A DNA stretch of 64,000 bases. Origin: an uncultured Bacteroidales bacterium. Lineage in GTDB: Bacteria > Bacteroidota > Bacteroidia > Bacteroidales > F082. The stretch lies in contig CAMHJX010000013.1 of NCBI GenBank assembly GCA_946185535.1, positions 38,525 to 102,524 on the forward strand. The letters are read 5' to 3'. A model generated the notes under the pieces. The model saw nothing but the letters and a program-made list of their open reading frames with translations. It was not told the origin of the DNA and did not search any database. Below are positions 18,308-28,374 of this stretch, one piece after another; the stretch's first letter is position 1, and every line of letters starts with the position of its first letter. The translations under genes were made by a program, and so were the position numbers.

Positions 18308-19396
18308 TTAGAAAATAATTCTCAAGCCCACGCTGTGGGTGCCACCATAGGTGTAGGTGTCTCTGTAGGAATAATCCAGAGCAAAACGCATGGCGTCTTC
18401 CTTCTTCGAGACCGGCACATCGATGGACATACCAGCGCTGAGGCCACGGTTGATGTTCATGCAGCCATCATCGTAAAGGATGCCTTCCTTCGACCACAAG
18501 CCGTTTTCATAGGTGTAACCGGCACGAATCATAAACATCTCTTTCCAACCATACTCCAGACCAACAATGAATTGGTCGTTGGTGAAGGAGTTGGAGCAGA
18601 AGTTACCAGCCAAGGTGATTCTGTTGGTTTCGGCAAACAGGAAATCGTAGGCGGCTGCAATGCACAACTGAGTGGGCAATTCGAAGTCGTCGACGCGCTG
18701 CACCATAGTGAACTGCTGGTTGCTAGCGTTGTCCATAAACACTCTGAGGGAGAGACCGTCACCAGAGAACTTCATGGTGGGTCCGATGTTCTTCAAGGTG
18801 ATACCGAAATGGATATTGTCGAAGGGACCAGTGACATACTGGATACCAGCATCGAGGGCAACACCAACACCATCCATATCCTTAATGGACTCGCTGATGA
18901 TCTTCAGATTGACGCCACCACTGATGCTGTTGGAGAAAGCTTTGGCGAACGACAAATTGATGTTCATCAGGTTAGGCTTGAAGGTACCCAAGGTGTTCGG
19001 GTCAGGGTTATCAACAGTCGTAATCGGAATTTCACCGAGGCTGAACGACATGAAGGAAAGACCCAACACGCTTGACTCACCAACGCGAGCCAAGAAGCCG
19101 AATGAGGAGATGCGGGTGTCATTACCCACACCAACCAGCCAGCTGGTGTGGGTAAAGTTCACATCCAGGGTGCGGCACGAGCTGATGCCTGCCACGTTGC
19201 CGTAGATGGCTTCGACGCCATGAACGAACGACATGCCAGCATTGCCCCAGCCCGACGAAGCGGCCCAGGGATTGATCAACAGCTCGGGAGCGCCAGCTTG
19301 GCCTGAACGGTCTTTGTTTCCTGCAAATGCTTGAGGAGCACTTAATCCAAATAGGATTACGAAGCTCAATACGATATATCTAAATGATTTCTTCAT
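18308..19396 (-). CDS. PorV/PorQ family outer-membrane barrel protein
   Basis: 362 residues with a signal peptide (about 1-25, ending QAFAG). The sequence GAPELLINPWAASSGWGNAGMSF...EAIYGNVAGIS is the N-terminal signature of the PorV/PorQ (UPF0164-like) barrel family, and the rest is regular amphipathic beta strands ending in GLRIIF. Known for the family: PorV shuttles T9SS cargo from the translocon to the attachment complex. This copy is the third gene of an operon with a TonB receptor and a large secreted protein, so it may be a dedicated carrier for that partner rather than the housekeeping PorV. That pairing is inference. Confidence 0.8.
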   Translation of the reverse strand: MKKSFRYIVLSFVILFGLSAPQAFAGNKDRSGQAGAPELLINPWAASSGWGNAGMSFVHGVEAIYGNVAGISSCRTLDVNFTHTSWLVGVGNDTRISSFGFLARVGESSVLGLSFMSFSLGEIPITTVDNPDPNTLGTFKPNLMNINLSFAKAFSNSISGGVNLKIISESIKDMDGVGVALDAGIQYVTGPFDNIHFGITLKNIGPTMKFSGDGLSLRVFMDNASNQQFTMVQRVDDFELPTQLCIAAAYDFLFAETNRITLAGNFCSNSFTNDQFIVGLEYGWKEMFMIRAGYTYENGLWSKEGILYDDGCMNINRGLSAGMSIDVPVSKKEDAMRFALDYSYRDTYTYGGTHSVGLRIIF

Positions 19397-19432
19397 GATG
19401 ATAAGTTATTTACGGTTAGCAATTACATTTGA

Positions 19433-22400
19433 TTAGAATGTGTTCAGGTCAACTTGACGCATGGCACCGAAGAACTTGATGGTACGCTCGCCACCGCTGG
19501 TCAAATCCTTGACGTGAATCAAGTAGAAGCCGCTGGCCACAGGCGTATTGGCAAAGTTCGTGAGGTCCCATTCAATACTCGTTGTTTCATTGTCCTTACG
19601 GAACTGACGCACCTTCGTGCCACTCAAAGTGTAAATCGAAACGATACACTTGTCAGGCAGATTGATGATCTTCACCTTATTGGTCAGTGCATTGCCCTCG
19701 TATGCATTGTAGGCATAGTAAGGATTAGGCACCACCGTGACGAGGTTCAGGTCTTCATCCGACTTCTTTTCATCGTTCATGATAGGATCCCAACCCTCAA
19801 TCTTGAAGGTGTACTTCGGATTCATGTTGTTGATCATCAAATCAGGATTCTCTTCCTGCAGCGGGAAGCCATAGCCAGGAGCGTAAGGCTTGGCAAGACG
19901 GATACGGACACGGCATTCGTTGCCTTCGGGCAACCATTCCATACCTTCGATACCCATCGGCATACCAATCCACATGACCAGTTTATAGAAAATTCTATTA
20001 ACGGTCAAAGCAGCAGAAGGAACCAAGTTCTGAATAGCGTTCATTGAGTTGAACAGCAACTGACCACCGTCATAACCATAGTTCTTCAATTGCTTCCATG
20101 GGAAAGTGCTCGGCAAGTTCGTGAGCGAGTCCATACGCCAGATGTAAACAAAGTGCTTACCACCAAAGACGGGATCATTGTCAGCACCACGGAAAATGGC
20201 AGGGTCATACTCTTGCATCAAACCCGTCGGGTCTTCAGCGGTGACCTTCTGAACCTTGGCAGGATTGAAGATCATATCGCGACCATTCAAATCTTCAAGG
20301 TAAGAATCTTCACCGAAGGCAACATTCAAACGTACACCGTTTTCAACATCGATGACATAGCCTGGGAACCATCCCATACCTTGGGCACCGATAAAGTTCG
20401 GATCCTCTGGGTTGTTAGAAACATATTGGGCATCACCAGCTTGTGACCACAAGTTGAACGGAATGTCTTGGTTGTTTTCGTCCTTAATCATATACGGATT
20501 ACCATCCTTGTCAACTGAAGCGTGCTTACGCAAGTTAAAACGTGCCACGCCATTTTCGCTAAGGGCAGGATCCATACACATCTCGATGACGGGGCAACGG
20601 GTCCACTTGCTCTTGTCGGCAGTGAATACAACATCAATACTAGTAGTATACTTAAACAGAGAGTCAACACGTCCACCAGGAGCCACCGGACCGGGATCCA
20701 CGCTAGAGGTGTGCTTCGTATTGGTAGCAAACAACGGGGTAGTCCACGAACGGTTGGCGATCTTCTCCCAATTCTCGTTCGGGTCCCAAGGCTGGCTTTG
20801 ACCAGTGGAACCATATTGCTGGGACGACATGTTGTAGTCGTTATAGGAGGAATTACCCATTTCGACATACGTACCAGAACGAATCCAGTTTAGGTAAGAA
20901 CTAGGCACATCGATGTCGCGGATTCCGCTCATCCACTGGTAGCTGGGATCAGTATATTCGATGGAGGAACCGATAACACCATTGTTTTTGGCGACGACAG
21001 TCTCATATTTCTGCCATTCGGTACCATCGTTCTTCTTATTATAATACCAACCAGCCCAGATACGACCAAACTCATAGACTTGGGTCACATTGACAGAAAT
21101 ACCGAGATCCAAGAACATCTGTTCATTGTCATAAATCGTAGTTGTGTCGCTATGGAAAATGCTATCCAAATCAAGGTCTTTAAGATACCAGCTGTTGACC
21201 AAGCGGACAGAAGAGTCACCCTTAATATCAGGATTGCTGGTTACGTTATGCGTATACTTCTGATACATGTCGTCAAACACAAGTTCATAACTGTGCGACT
21301 TCACGTTCAACGGGTCGATAATCTTCACGTCGATAGGACCAAAACCAGGCGCGTAAGTAGGATGATACGCTGCAGGATAATTGGGATTACCAAAGCGGTT
21401 GGTCGAATCATTGGCCATAGGCTTGCTCAAAATCTCGTCAATCGTAGCCTGGCTCAGCTCAAGCTCGTTGAAACCGTTACCAGTACCCACGATACGGGTA
21501 ATCGCAGGGCTGTCACCATACTGTGCTTGCAGCACGGTACCATTGACAATCTTGTGAGGAATAGCGGTATACACCTGAATGTTCTTTCTACCTTCAAGGT
21601 AAGGCTTCTTTTGGCCTTGAAGGCCAAGAGCGTCTTCCTGATTGTAGGGCAAATAGTTGTTGTAGGCGTAAGCCACAGCCATATAGTAATAAGGTGTATG
21701 GTTGACAAGCGTCGGGTTGTCGCTCATGGAGAACTCGTCCTCTGTGACCACGAAGCTGTGGGTGATACCGGCATCGCCGCCACTCACCTTCAGGCTCGGC
21801 ACATTGGCTTGCAACGATTCGTCGAATTCGTAGTTGAGCAGACGGCCAACGTTATTGCGCACGTCGCATTGGAACACCAAACGAGCCTTATCGTTGTTGC
21901 TCAACTCGTCGGCACCCACTTCGGCATTAGCCAACTGATAAACCTTGTAACCTTCGAAACGATAGTGTCTATCGTAGACATATACGCTATCTTTTTTATC
22001 TTCGGTAACAACCATGCCAAGGGTATCACCGTCAGGACCGATATTCCATGTAGTATCTCTATAAATCAAAGTCTCGGTTCTACCCGTCGGGATTTCGGGG
22101 TCGAGTTCGACGTATTTCTCCTTATAGTTGTTGGAGAGCGTACCATTCGACAGATAGATGATGAGCTTCTGGTCAAGCTCGCGGATGGTCAAATCGGGAG
22201 CGCTAGGACCGTCGATGACCTTAAAGCAGTTGTCGAACAAGGCTTGGCACTTGTCGTCGACCACGCGAAGCAGTTCAACAGATGCCCATGCACCGCCAGA
22301 GGTAGCACGTGCCCACGGCACACCGAAGGTAATGTAGTTAACAGCACCGGGTTCCAAGGTGAAGGGGCCTGCCGACTGCATGAAACGACGGTCGTTAGGT

Positions 22401-23974
22401 GCATTGCCGCACTGTTCTTCTGACCAGTACTTTCCATTCGTATTGAAACCACCTCCAGGAGGATTACCACCAGTACCCCAGTTCCACGGGTCGGAATCGC
22501 CAGGGAACATGAAGTCGCAGTCAGGACCGACAACGTCAGTCTGGAAAGCATCACCACCATAACTCATCTTGGCACCGTTCTTCCAAATACCACGCAAGTA
22601 GTTGTAGTACTCAGGAGCAGACTCCGGGTCACCATTTTGAGAGCTGTTATTGTTGTGATACACGAAACGACGCATACCGAAACGTTCATCGTCGACGATA
22701 CCATTACCGAAGTTCACACCATTGATGCTGAAGTCAACCACTTGGGTCTGACCAACGGTATCGTAAGTGAAGATGGAGTCGTTGCCATCCATGTGGTCGA
22801 AGGTAACCACAACTTCAAAGTTATACTTGGGATTGTCGATACCATCGGGATCCATGTATGGACCTTGGAAGAAGTCGATACCCAACGCAGGAGGCTGAGC
22901 ACCATAGGCTTCAGGTTCACCGCTACCGTCAACGGCAGTACCATTATAACCATAACCGAGACCACGACCCACGTCGCAACCTACATAGTCGTCCCAACCG
23001 TAACCGAGGTCAACGTCGGTCCAAGGCGAGAAGTAAGTGCCCGTTAAGGTGTAAGTGGAACGGTTGATGATTTCGTAGCTATAGAAAGTCATGTTGTTGA
23101 TTTCGTCGTTCGTGGCGAAAGCGAAAGCTTGGGCACGCACTTCGATACCAATAGCTTGACCCTTAGATTCAGTGTGGGCAGCACCCTTATCGTTGAAGAT
23201 CCACCACAAGGTTTGGTCACCCTTCAGCACCTGGTCAGCCAAAATGGAACCGTGCATGGTACCAAACTTTTCCTCTTCCATGGTCGGAATCTTGGTGTGG
23301 CAGAGTTCGTTTTCGATGTCGTAGTATGGATAGTCACCGTTTTCCGGATTATACAAACCGTCGCCATCGACATCATAGAAAGGCGCCAGATACTGGGCAA
23401 TGCCTACCGGATCATCATCACCGCGCATGGCGGGCCAATTCTTGATGATAGATGGCATCTGATAACCTTGTTCAAGTGCGTGCGTTACAGGGTCGCAGTG
23501 GCTGAGGAATTCATCCACCTCGGCACGAGTAATCTTGAAAATCTTATCCCACTTGGCGCAGGTCTCAGGCGTAATGGAGGCCTTGCCATCAACGGTCAGA
23601 GGACCAGTGTAGTAGTCGTTACCAACCTGACGGAAACGCAAGGCGGCGCACTTCAACTGGTTGTTGACGTCGACACCAGCGATCCACAAGGAGCCAGCGA
23701 ACAGAGAAGTAGCAGAACCGTTGGCAGGGATAAAGTACTTGGAGCCCGTTCCCGAAGGAAGGTCCCACCACATGTCACCACCCGCATTGATACGGGTTCT
23801 GACATTGTTGATGTCGAGCCATTCGAAAGCTGACGAAGGCGTACATCCGGCTGCGGTCTGGGCACGCTGGCCATTATTGCCAGTTTGTCCATACTTGTAC
23901 ATTTCAGCCTTTCCGGGAGTCACAGCGCCCGCAATGAGCAGCGCCGCTAACAAAAATCGAAATATATTCTTCAT
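19433..23974 (-). CDS. large secreted protein (1513 aa) with T9SS-type C-terminal domain
   Basis: A signal peptide (1-23, ending PGKA) precedes a very long beta-rich, Asp/Asn/Tyr-rich body without recognised catalytic motifs. Residues about 25-95 contain WLDINNVRTRINAGGDMWWD and SLWIAGVD, which recur in uncharacterised Bacteroidetes secreted proteins. The C-terminus (about 1415-1513) reads VVPNPYYAYN...IVSIYTLSGTKVRQF...SGFYLIHV, the pattern of a T9SS/FlgD-like sorting domain, but with about ten extra residues at the end. It lies 37 bases after the TonB receptor and 36 before the PorV-like gene, so all three form one operon. I infer surface export assisted by the PorV-like partner; the substrate or ligand is unknown. 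Confidence 0.75.
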   Translation of the reverse strand: MKNIFRFLLAALLIAGAVTPGKAEMYKYGQTGNNGQRAQTAAGCTPSSAFEWLDINNVRTRINAGGDMWWDLPSGTGSKYFIPANGSATSLFAGSLWIAGVDVNNQLKCAALRFRQVGNDYYTGPLTVDGKASITPETCAKWDKIFKITRAEVDEFLSHCDPVTHALEQGYQMPSIIKNWPAMRGDDDPVGIAQYLAPFYDVDGDGLYNPENGDYPYYDIENELCHTKIPTMEEEKFGTMHGSILADQVLKGDQTLWWIFNDKGAAHTESKGQAIGIEVRAQAFAFATNDEINNMTFYSYEIINRSTYTLTGTYFSPWTDVDLGYGWDDYVGCDVGRGLGYGYNGTAVDGSGEPEAYGAQPPALGIDFFQGPYMDPDGIDNPKYNFEVVVTFDHMDGNDSIFTYDTVGQTQVVDFSINGVNFGNGIVDDERFGMRRFVYHNNNSSQNGDPESAPEYYNYLRGIWKNGAKMSYGGDAFQTDVVGPDCDFMFPGDSDPWNWGTGGNPPGGGFNTNGKYWSEEQCGNAPNDRRFMQSAGPFTLEPGAVNYITFGVPWARATSGGAWASVELLRVVDDKCQALFDNCFKVIDGPSAPDLTIRELDQKLIIYLSNGTLSNNYKEKYVELDPEIPTGRTETLIYRDTTWNIGPDGDTLGMVVTEDKKDSVYVYDRHYRFEGYKVYQLANAEVGADELSNNDKARLVFQCDVRNNVGRLLNYEFDESLQANVPSLKVSGGDAGITHSFVVTEDEFSMSDNPTLVNHTPYYYMAVAYAYNNYLPYNQEDALGLQGQKKPYLEGRKNIQVYTAIPHKIVNGTVLQAQYGDSPAITRIVGTGNGFNELELSQATIDEILSKPMANDSTNRFGNPNYPAAYHPTYAPGFGPIDVKIIDPLNVKSHSYELVFDDMYQKYTHNVTSNPDIKGDSSVRLVNSWYLKDLDLDSIFHSDTTTIYDNEQMFLDLGISVNVTQVYEFGRIWAGWYYNKKNDGTEWQKYETVVAKNNGVIGSSIEYTDPSYQWMSGIRDIDVPSSYLNWIRSGTYVEMGNSSYNDYNMSSQQYGSTGQSQPWDPNENWEKIANRSWTTPLFATNTKHTSSVDPGPVAPGGRVDSLFKYTTSIDVVFTADKSKWTRCPVIEMCMDPALSENGVARFNLRKHASVDKDGNPYMIKDENNQDIPFNLWSQAGDAQYVSNNPEDPNFIGAQGMGWFPGYVIDVENGVRLNVAFGEDSYLEDLNGRDMIFNPAKVQKVTAEDPTGLMQEYDPAIFRGADNDPVFGGKHFVYIWRMDSLTNLPSTFPWKQLKNYGYDGGQLLFNSMNAIQNLVPSAALTVNRIFYKLVMWIGMPMGIEGMEWLPEGNECRVRIRLAKPYAPGYGFPLQEENPDLMINNMNPKYTFKIEGWDPIMNDEKKSDEDLNLVTVVPNPYYAYNAYEGNALTNKVKIINLPDKCIVSIYTLSGTKVRQFRKDNETTSIEWDLTNFANTPVASGFYLIHVKDLTSGGERTIKFFGAMRQVDLNTF

Positions 23975-24011
23975 AATACTTGTAATTTTTCGTTATGAAT
24001 AGTCTCTCCTA

Positions 24012-27000
24012 TTAGAAATTGAAGCTCAAACCAACTCTGATGTGACGAGGCATCGAGTAGTTGCCGCCACTGTTGACATAGAGTTCATACATTTGGATGT
24101 AGGCCTGCGGGTCAATCATGGAGTTGATTTCACTAGCCCATTGAGGTGCTGAGAGGTAACCGTCGTCATCGGGATTACCGGTAGCGTTATACACACCAAC
24201 GATATTCTTCGAGTTGAGCAGGTTCAGCACTTGCAGGTACACGTTCACGAAAGCTTCGCGACCCTTCTTGCCTTCTTCCTTGCCACCAATGGTGAAGTCG
24301 AAGTCCTTGTCGACACGGAGGTCGAAACGGAACGAAGCGGGGATACGGGAACCGTTATAGGTACCTTGCAGCAGGTTGTTGCCGCCCGAAATGGGTGACG
24401 ACACGTTACGTGCAGCGGTGAAAGGAGTACCCGAACCACCATTGACTTGCAATGCAAAACCGGTGTTGGACAGGAATTGGACACCCTTGATGGTAGGACC
24501 ATCATAGTCCTTGCCACTGCTGTAACGATAGTCGAGCGTCAGGTTGAAGCTGTGACGACGGTCAGCATTGGTCGGGAAGGTGGATCTCAGATTAGGCACA
24601 CCAGCGGCAATCAGAGCGGCAGCGGTGGAGGTCGAAGAACCGGTCATGTCGGCATACTGCAAAGTGTAGCTAGCACGGATACGGGCGTTCTTCGTACGAC
24701 GCATGTCATAGCTGGCTGTCAAACCCTTGACAGTACCGAAGTCGAGATTGCTATAGGAGTTGTAAGGCTTGGGGAATGCACCATTGAAACGGTACATCTG
24801 AATCATGTTACGCAATTCATGGTAGTAGGCCGAAATCGTCATTGACGAAGTGTTGGTCACCTTCTGAGTGAAACCGAGTTCGTACTCGATGGTCTGCGAA
24901 GGCTTCAGGTTGGGGTTAGCAACCGTACCCGAGAGGTCGGTGAAGCGGTAGTAGTACAGCGGGCTGCAGTAGAAGGCACTGGTAGGACGCTGAGTCAACA
25001 CATCGTAGTGAGCGAAGAACAAGGCTTCGTCGGAAATCGGGAAGGAGAAGGAGATACGAGGCATGATGCTCCAAGCGGGATCGTAATCCTTGAAGGAGTT
25101 GATGTCAACCTTACGGTTTTCCATGTTCACATAATCTTTCTTAACCCAAGGCGTGACACCGGTACCCATGTCAAGAACCTCAGGGTTGGAGATTTCAACA
25201 CCATCGGCATTGTACCAAGTGTTACCCGAACGGTAACCAACGATTTCAGTGATTTCGCTGATCTTGTTCACATAAGGAACGTAATCATCACCGATATTGT
25301 CAGGAATATAAATATCAGACACAACACCGGCAAAGTTGAAGTCACCTTCGTTCAGCTTGTTGTTGGCAATAGCATTCTTGATGTCGCCAACGGTATTAAA
25401 GTCATACAGAACATAAGGATCTCTCAGCACTTGCTGGTTGGCATCGAAACGGTCGACACGGACACCGATGTTGAAGATCAAGTCTTTGAAAGCGAACTTG
25501 TCTTGGAGGTAACCGGCCATGTAGATGGGCTGTTGGGCACCAATCGGGCGGTCAAAGACATTATCAGAATCCTGATGGTTGAAGAAATCGTTGAGTGAAG
25601 GACGTTCAGTCAGTGAATACTTCTTATGGCCATCGTAGCTATAGCCATAATAGTAAACTGAGAAGTTACCGTCACGGGTCAGCTCGTCGGCACCGAACAT
25701 GCTCATGTCGAGGCCACCTTCAACCTTACCGGTTCTCATCTTACCGTTTTCATCGTAATATTTAATGGTATTGTTATCAAAATCGTAGGTATCAATCAAG
25801 ATCCACTCCGTGCCATCAACCGGCAGACCCATGGCTTTACGCAAACGGGCGTCGAAAGTGTATTGGCTCTTATCGTCATACAGTCTGTGGTAGAGCACAG
25901 TATCAACATGACCGTCATAAGAGTTGGCATAGGGGTGTTCGAGGTCGAGCTCTCTGATGTGGAAGTTGGTCATGTCACGCATCAGCGTCCAGTAGTTGGA
26001 GCTGTACGACATCTGAGCGTTGTTTTGTTGCTCATATTGGAAACCTAACTTGATATCGTGAGAGTTGTCGCCTCTGCCAAGGGTCATTGAACCGTTGACG
26101 TTCACAGCAATCTGGTCGTTGACAGCCTTGCCATAGGAATCTTGGATGGTTCCAGGCACTGCATACAGGCCATACACATAGCTGGGTGACATACCGTTGA
26201 TCAGACCGCTATTCAGCATGATGTTGGACAAGTTGTTGTAGTAACCCACAGCACCATAGTCTTTATACAGTTCAAAGTAATTGTTGGCATAGGTAGCCAG
26301 ATCAGGATTGAAGTTAGAGGGCTTGAAGGTCACCAAAGTGTCGTAGAAGTTATCCAACACGAACACGTTGCTGAGGTTCTTGTATTGGCCATTGACCAGA
26401 ACCGAATCGACAGTTGCTGATTGGAAGTGGACGTTAGGAGCTCTATAGGTGGTGAACTTACCCAAGTTGCCATAGGCAAAGATGTTGTTCCACAAGTCGG
26501 GGTCGCCCGATTCGCTGGTGTAGCGAGAATAGTCGGCCTGGATGCTGTAGTACACATTGGAAACCAACGAAGTACTATTGGGATCGCTCTGGAAGCGTTG
26601 GGTGAAGCGGACATAACCACGATAGGTGCCCGACTTGGCCAGATAGTTCTTGTCAGTATTGAAGTAGTACTGGCTGCGACCGCCAGGATAGTGGCCACCT
26701 GACAAAACCATCGAACCACCGATGGTGAGGTTGGTGGTCTTACCTGTACGAACGTCGATCTTACCGGTCAAGTTAACGCTTTGGTTGGTCGAGTTGTTGA
26801 GGAAACGGGTGTGATACAGGTCATCCTTTGTCGTATAAGAAGCGGTAGCGTTTGTACCGATGCCGATAGTCAAAGGATTGGTTCTGATCTTTTCCATGTA
26901 CTCGTCTTTAGCACGCCAATAACCCACAGCTGAGCTGTAGCCATACTTGTTGTGCGTGATATCAAAAGCGAGGAAGAAACCGAGGAGGGCTTCCTTGTCG

Positions 27001-27782
27001 TCCTTCTTGCTCTTGATGAGCGGTCCTTGCAAACTACCACCCAAGCGTGCATGGCCGTATCCGTCAACCGAATACTCGGCTTCGATACCGCCACCCCAAG
27101 TACGGCTGGGGCCCTTGGTGGTCATGTTGATGATACCACCCATGGCGTCACCATACATGGCAGGCGTACCACCCAAGATAACATCGACCTGGTCGATGGC
27201 GCTTTGAGGCACGCTCGTGCTACCGATAACTTTCACACCGTCGATGTAATAGACGGCACCTTCACGCGAACCACGAATGGAGCCGACCTCACCGTCAGAC
27301 GAGAACACGCCACCGACGCTGGCGGCAACACCTTCTGCCGAACGCACCGGCAACTTGGCGATTTCCTCGGAGGTGATGGAGGCACCTTGCGTAGTGTTAT
27401 CCTTTGAAATCAAAGGAATTTCGTAGTCGACAACCGTGACTTCACCAATGTTAATAGCTCCACTGGCCATCTTGATGTCGTAGAAGGTGATCTTGTTGGC
27501 AGGGATAACAATGTTCTTCACAACGAAGGCATTGTAGCCAATACAGCTCGCCTTGAGGTCATACGTTCCCGGAGGAATCGGGTTGATGTCATAATTACCG
27601 TCAAAGTCAGAAGATGTACCTCCCACTTGCGTACCGCCTTTTTCAACAATGACGTTTGCAAATGGTACCGTTTCTCCTGTGTCATCGGTAATCTTGCCTT
27701 TGAGTCTTCCTTGCGCTTGTGCCATGGTCAACGTGCAGGTGGCCAGGACGATAGCAAGGGTCATTAGTAAATTTTTAAACAT
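24012..27782 (-). CDS. TonB-dependent receptor with carboxypeptidase-like N-domain, 1256 aa
   Basis: Signal peptide (about 1-21), carboxypeptidase regulatory-like domain (about 23-110, GRLKGKITDDTGETVPFANV), plug domain (about 125-225, with REGAVYYIDGVKV and AMYGDAMGGIINMTTKG), then a long beta-barrel ending in the classic terminal phenylalanine (GLSFNF). Known for the family: energy-dependent transport across the outer membrane with TonB. It is the first gene of the receptor / 1513-aa protein / PorV-like operon. No SusD gene is present, so it is not a standard SusCD pair. The large partner may take the binding role; that is inference. Confidence 0.9.
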   Translation of the reverse strand: MFKNLLMTLAIVLATCTLTMAQAQGRLKGKITDDTGETVPFANVIVEKGGTQVGGTSSDFDGNYDINPIPPGTYDLKASCIGYNAFVVKNIVIPANKITFYDIKMASGAINIGEVTVVDYEIPLISKDNTTQGASITSEEIAKLPVRSAEGVAASVGGVFSSDGEVGSIRGSREGAVYYIDGVKVIGSTSVPQSAIDQVDVILGGTPAMYGDAMGGIINMTTKGPSRTWGGGIEAEYSVDGYGHARLGGSLQGPLIKSKKDDKEALLGFFLAFDITHNKYGYSSAVGYWRAKDEYMEKIRTNPLTIGIGTNATASYTTKDDLYHTRFLNNSTNQSVNLTGKIDVRTGKTTNLTIGGSMVLSGGHYPGGRSQYYFNTDKNYLAKSGTYRGYVRFTQRFQSDPNSTSLVSNVYYSIQADYSRYTSESGDPDLWNNIFAYGNLGKFTTYRAPNVHFQSATVDSVLVNGQYKNLSNVFVLDNFYDTLVTFKPSNFNPDLATYANNYFELYKDYGAVGYYNNLSNIMLNSGLINGMSPSYVYGLYAVPGTIQDSYGKAVNDQIAVNVNGSMTLGRGDNSHDIKLGFQYEQQNNAQMSYSSNYWTLMRDMTNFHIRELDLEHPYANSYDGHVDTVLYHRLYDDKSQYTFDARLRKAMGLPVDGTEWILIDTYDFDNNTIKYYDENGKMRTGKVEGGLDMSMFGADELTRDGNFSVYYYGYSYDGHKKYSLTERPSLNDFFNHQDSDNVFDRPIGAQQPIYMAGYLQDKFAFKDLIFNIGVRVDRFDANQQVLRDPYVLYDFNTVGDIKNAIANNKLNEGDFNFAGVVSDIYIPDNIGDDYVPYVNKISEITEIVGYRSGNTWYNADGVEISNPEVLDMGTGVTPWVKKDYVNMENRKVDINSFKDYDPAWSIMPRISFSFPISDEALFFAHYDVLTQRPTSAFYCSPLYYYRFTDLSGTVANPNLKPSQTIEYELGFTQKVTNTSSMTISAYYHELRNMIQMYRFNGAFPKPYNSYSNLDFGTVKGLTASYDMRRTKNARIRASYTLQYADMTGSSTSTAAALIAAGVPNLRSTFPTNADRRHSFNLTLDYRYSSGKDYDGPTIKGVQFLSNTGFALQVNGGSGTPFTAARNVSSPISGGNNLLQGTYNGSRIPASFRFDLRVDKDFDFTIGGKEEGKKGREAFVNVYLQVLNLLNSKNIVGVYNATGNPDDDGYLSAPQWASEINSMIDPQAYIQMYELYVNSGGNYSMPRHIRVGLSFNF

Positions 27783-27841
27783 ACCTTGTAATTTTATGTA
27801 ATACTACTTTGTTTGGTGCATAATAGTGCATTAAAAGTCGT

Positions 27842-27849
27842 CAAAATTA
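27842..27849 (-). promoter_or_regulatory. -7 box for the receptor/1513-aa protein/PorV-like operon
   Basis: Minus-strand TAATTTTG, 59 bases before the receptor start. No good -33 element was identified. Confidence 0.4.
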
Positions 27850-28032
27850 CAACCTTATTTGAAAGTACGCAAGAAAAATATGCGTTTTTCGCATTTTTTT
27901 CTTTGCGTTTTTTTGTTTCAGTTGTTTATATTTTTGATTTTCAGACATTTGGAAAAATTCGTTTCAATAAGATTTTTTACCGCTTCAATCGCGTTTTTTA
28001 GCTTCTATACCCATTTCTCGCTCATTTCAGGT

Positions 28033-28293
28033 TCAAAAGAACGGATTACTGCGCTGTCGACGCCGCATCCGCTCGGCACGACGTTTGTCTTTCTGCATCA
28101 TGCGCTTGGTTTTTTTCGCCTGACGCTTGTAATGGGTCGTCTTGGCCTTATCATACTGCTTCTTGGACTGCTTTTCCTGCTGCTCCAACTGACGCTCGGC
28201 CTTTCGCATGGCCCTCGACCTAGACGAGGCACACGAACCAAACAACAAAAGCAAAGCCAACAGATAGACAATTATACTGATTCGCTTCTTCAT
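28033..28293 (-). CDS. small basic lipoprotein, 86 aa
   Basis: The lipoprotein signal LLALLLLFGSCASS places the lipidated cysteine near residue 21. The mature part is almost entirely Lys, Arg, Gln and Glu and predicts a single charged helix (RKAERQLEQQEKQSKKQYDKAK), ending in the tail RRRQRSNPFF. The high charge suggests contact with peptidoglycan or nucleic acid, but no family function is known to me. It has a -7 box (28312-28319) 18 bases upstream. A longer plus-strand frame over the same region is a shadow. Confidence 0.75.
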   Translation of the reverse strand: MKKRISIIVYLLALLLLFGSCASSRSRAMRKAERQLEQQEKQSKKQYDKAKTTHYKRQAKKTKRMMQKDKRRAERMRRRQRSNPFF

Positions 28294-28311
28294 GACTAAC
28301 TATTTTGCATG

Positions 28312-28319
28312 CAAATGTA
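28312..28319 (-). promoter_or_regulatory. -7 box for the small basic lipoprotein gene
   Basis: Minus-strand TACATTTG, matching TAnnTTTG, 18 bases ahead of the start codon. Confidence 0.5.
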
Positions 28320-28374
28320 ACATTTTTCCATCATTAGGGTACTATTTCGAGAAAAAAAGCGTTTCTTTGCTGTC

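Noticed and set aside
21080-22423. 447-codon plus-strand frame inside the 1513-residue protein gene
   Set aside because: Shadow of the minus-strand coding region, without promoter or family motif.
27859-28299. 146-codon plus-strand frame overlapping the small basic lipoprotein
   Set aside because: The minus-strand frame has a proper lipoprotein signal and -7 box; the plus-strand frame is Phe/Leu-rich shadow sequence.
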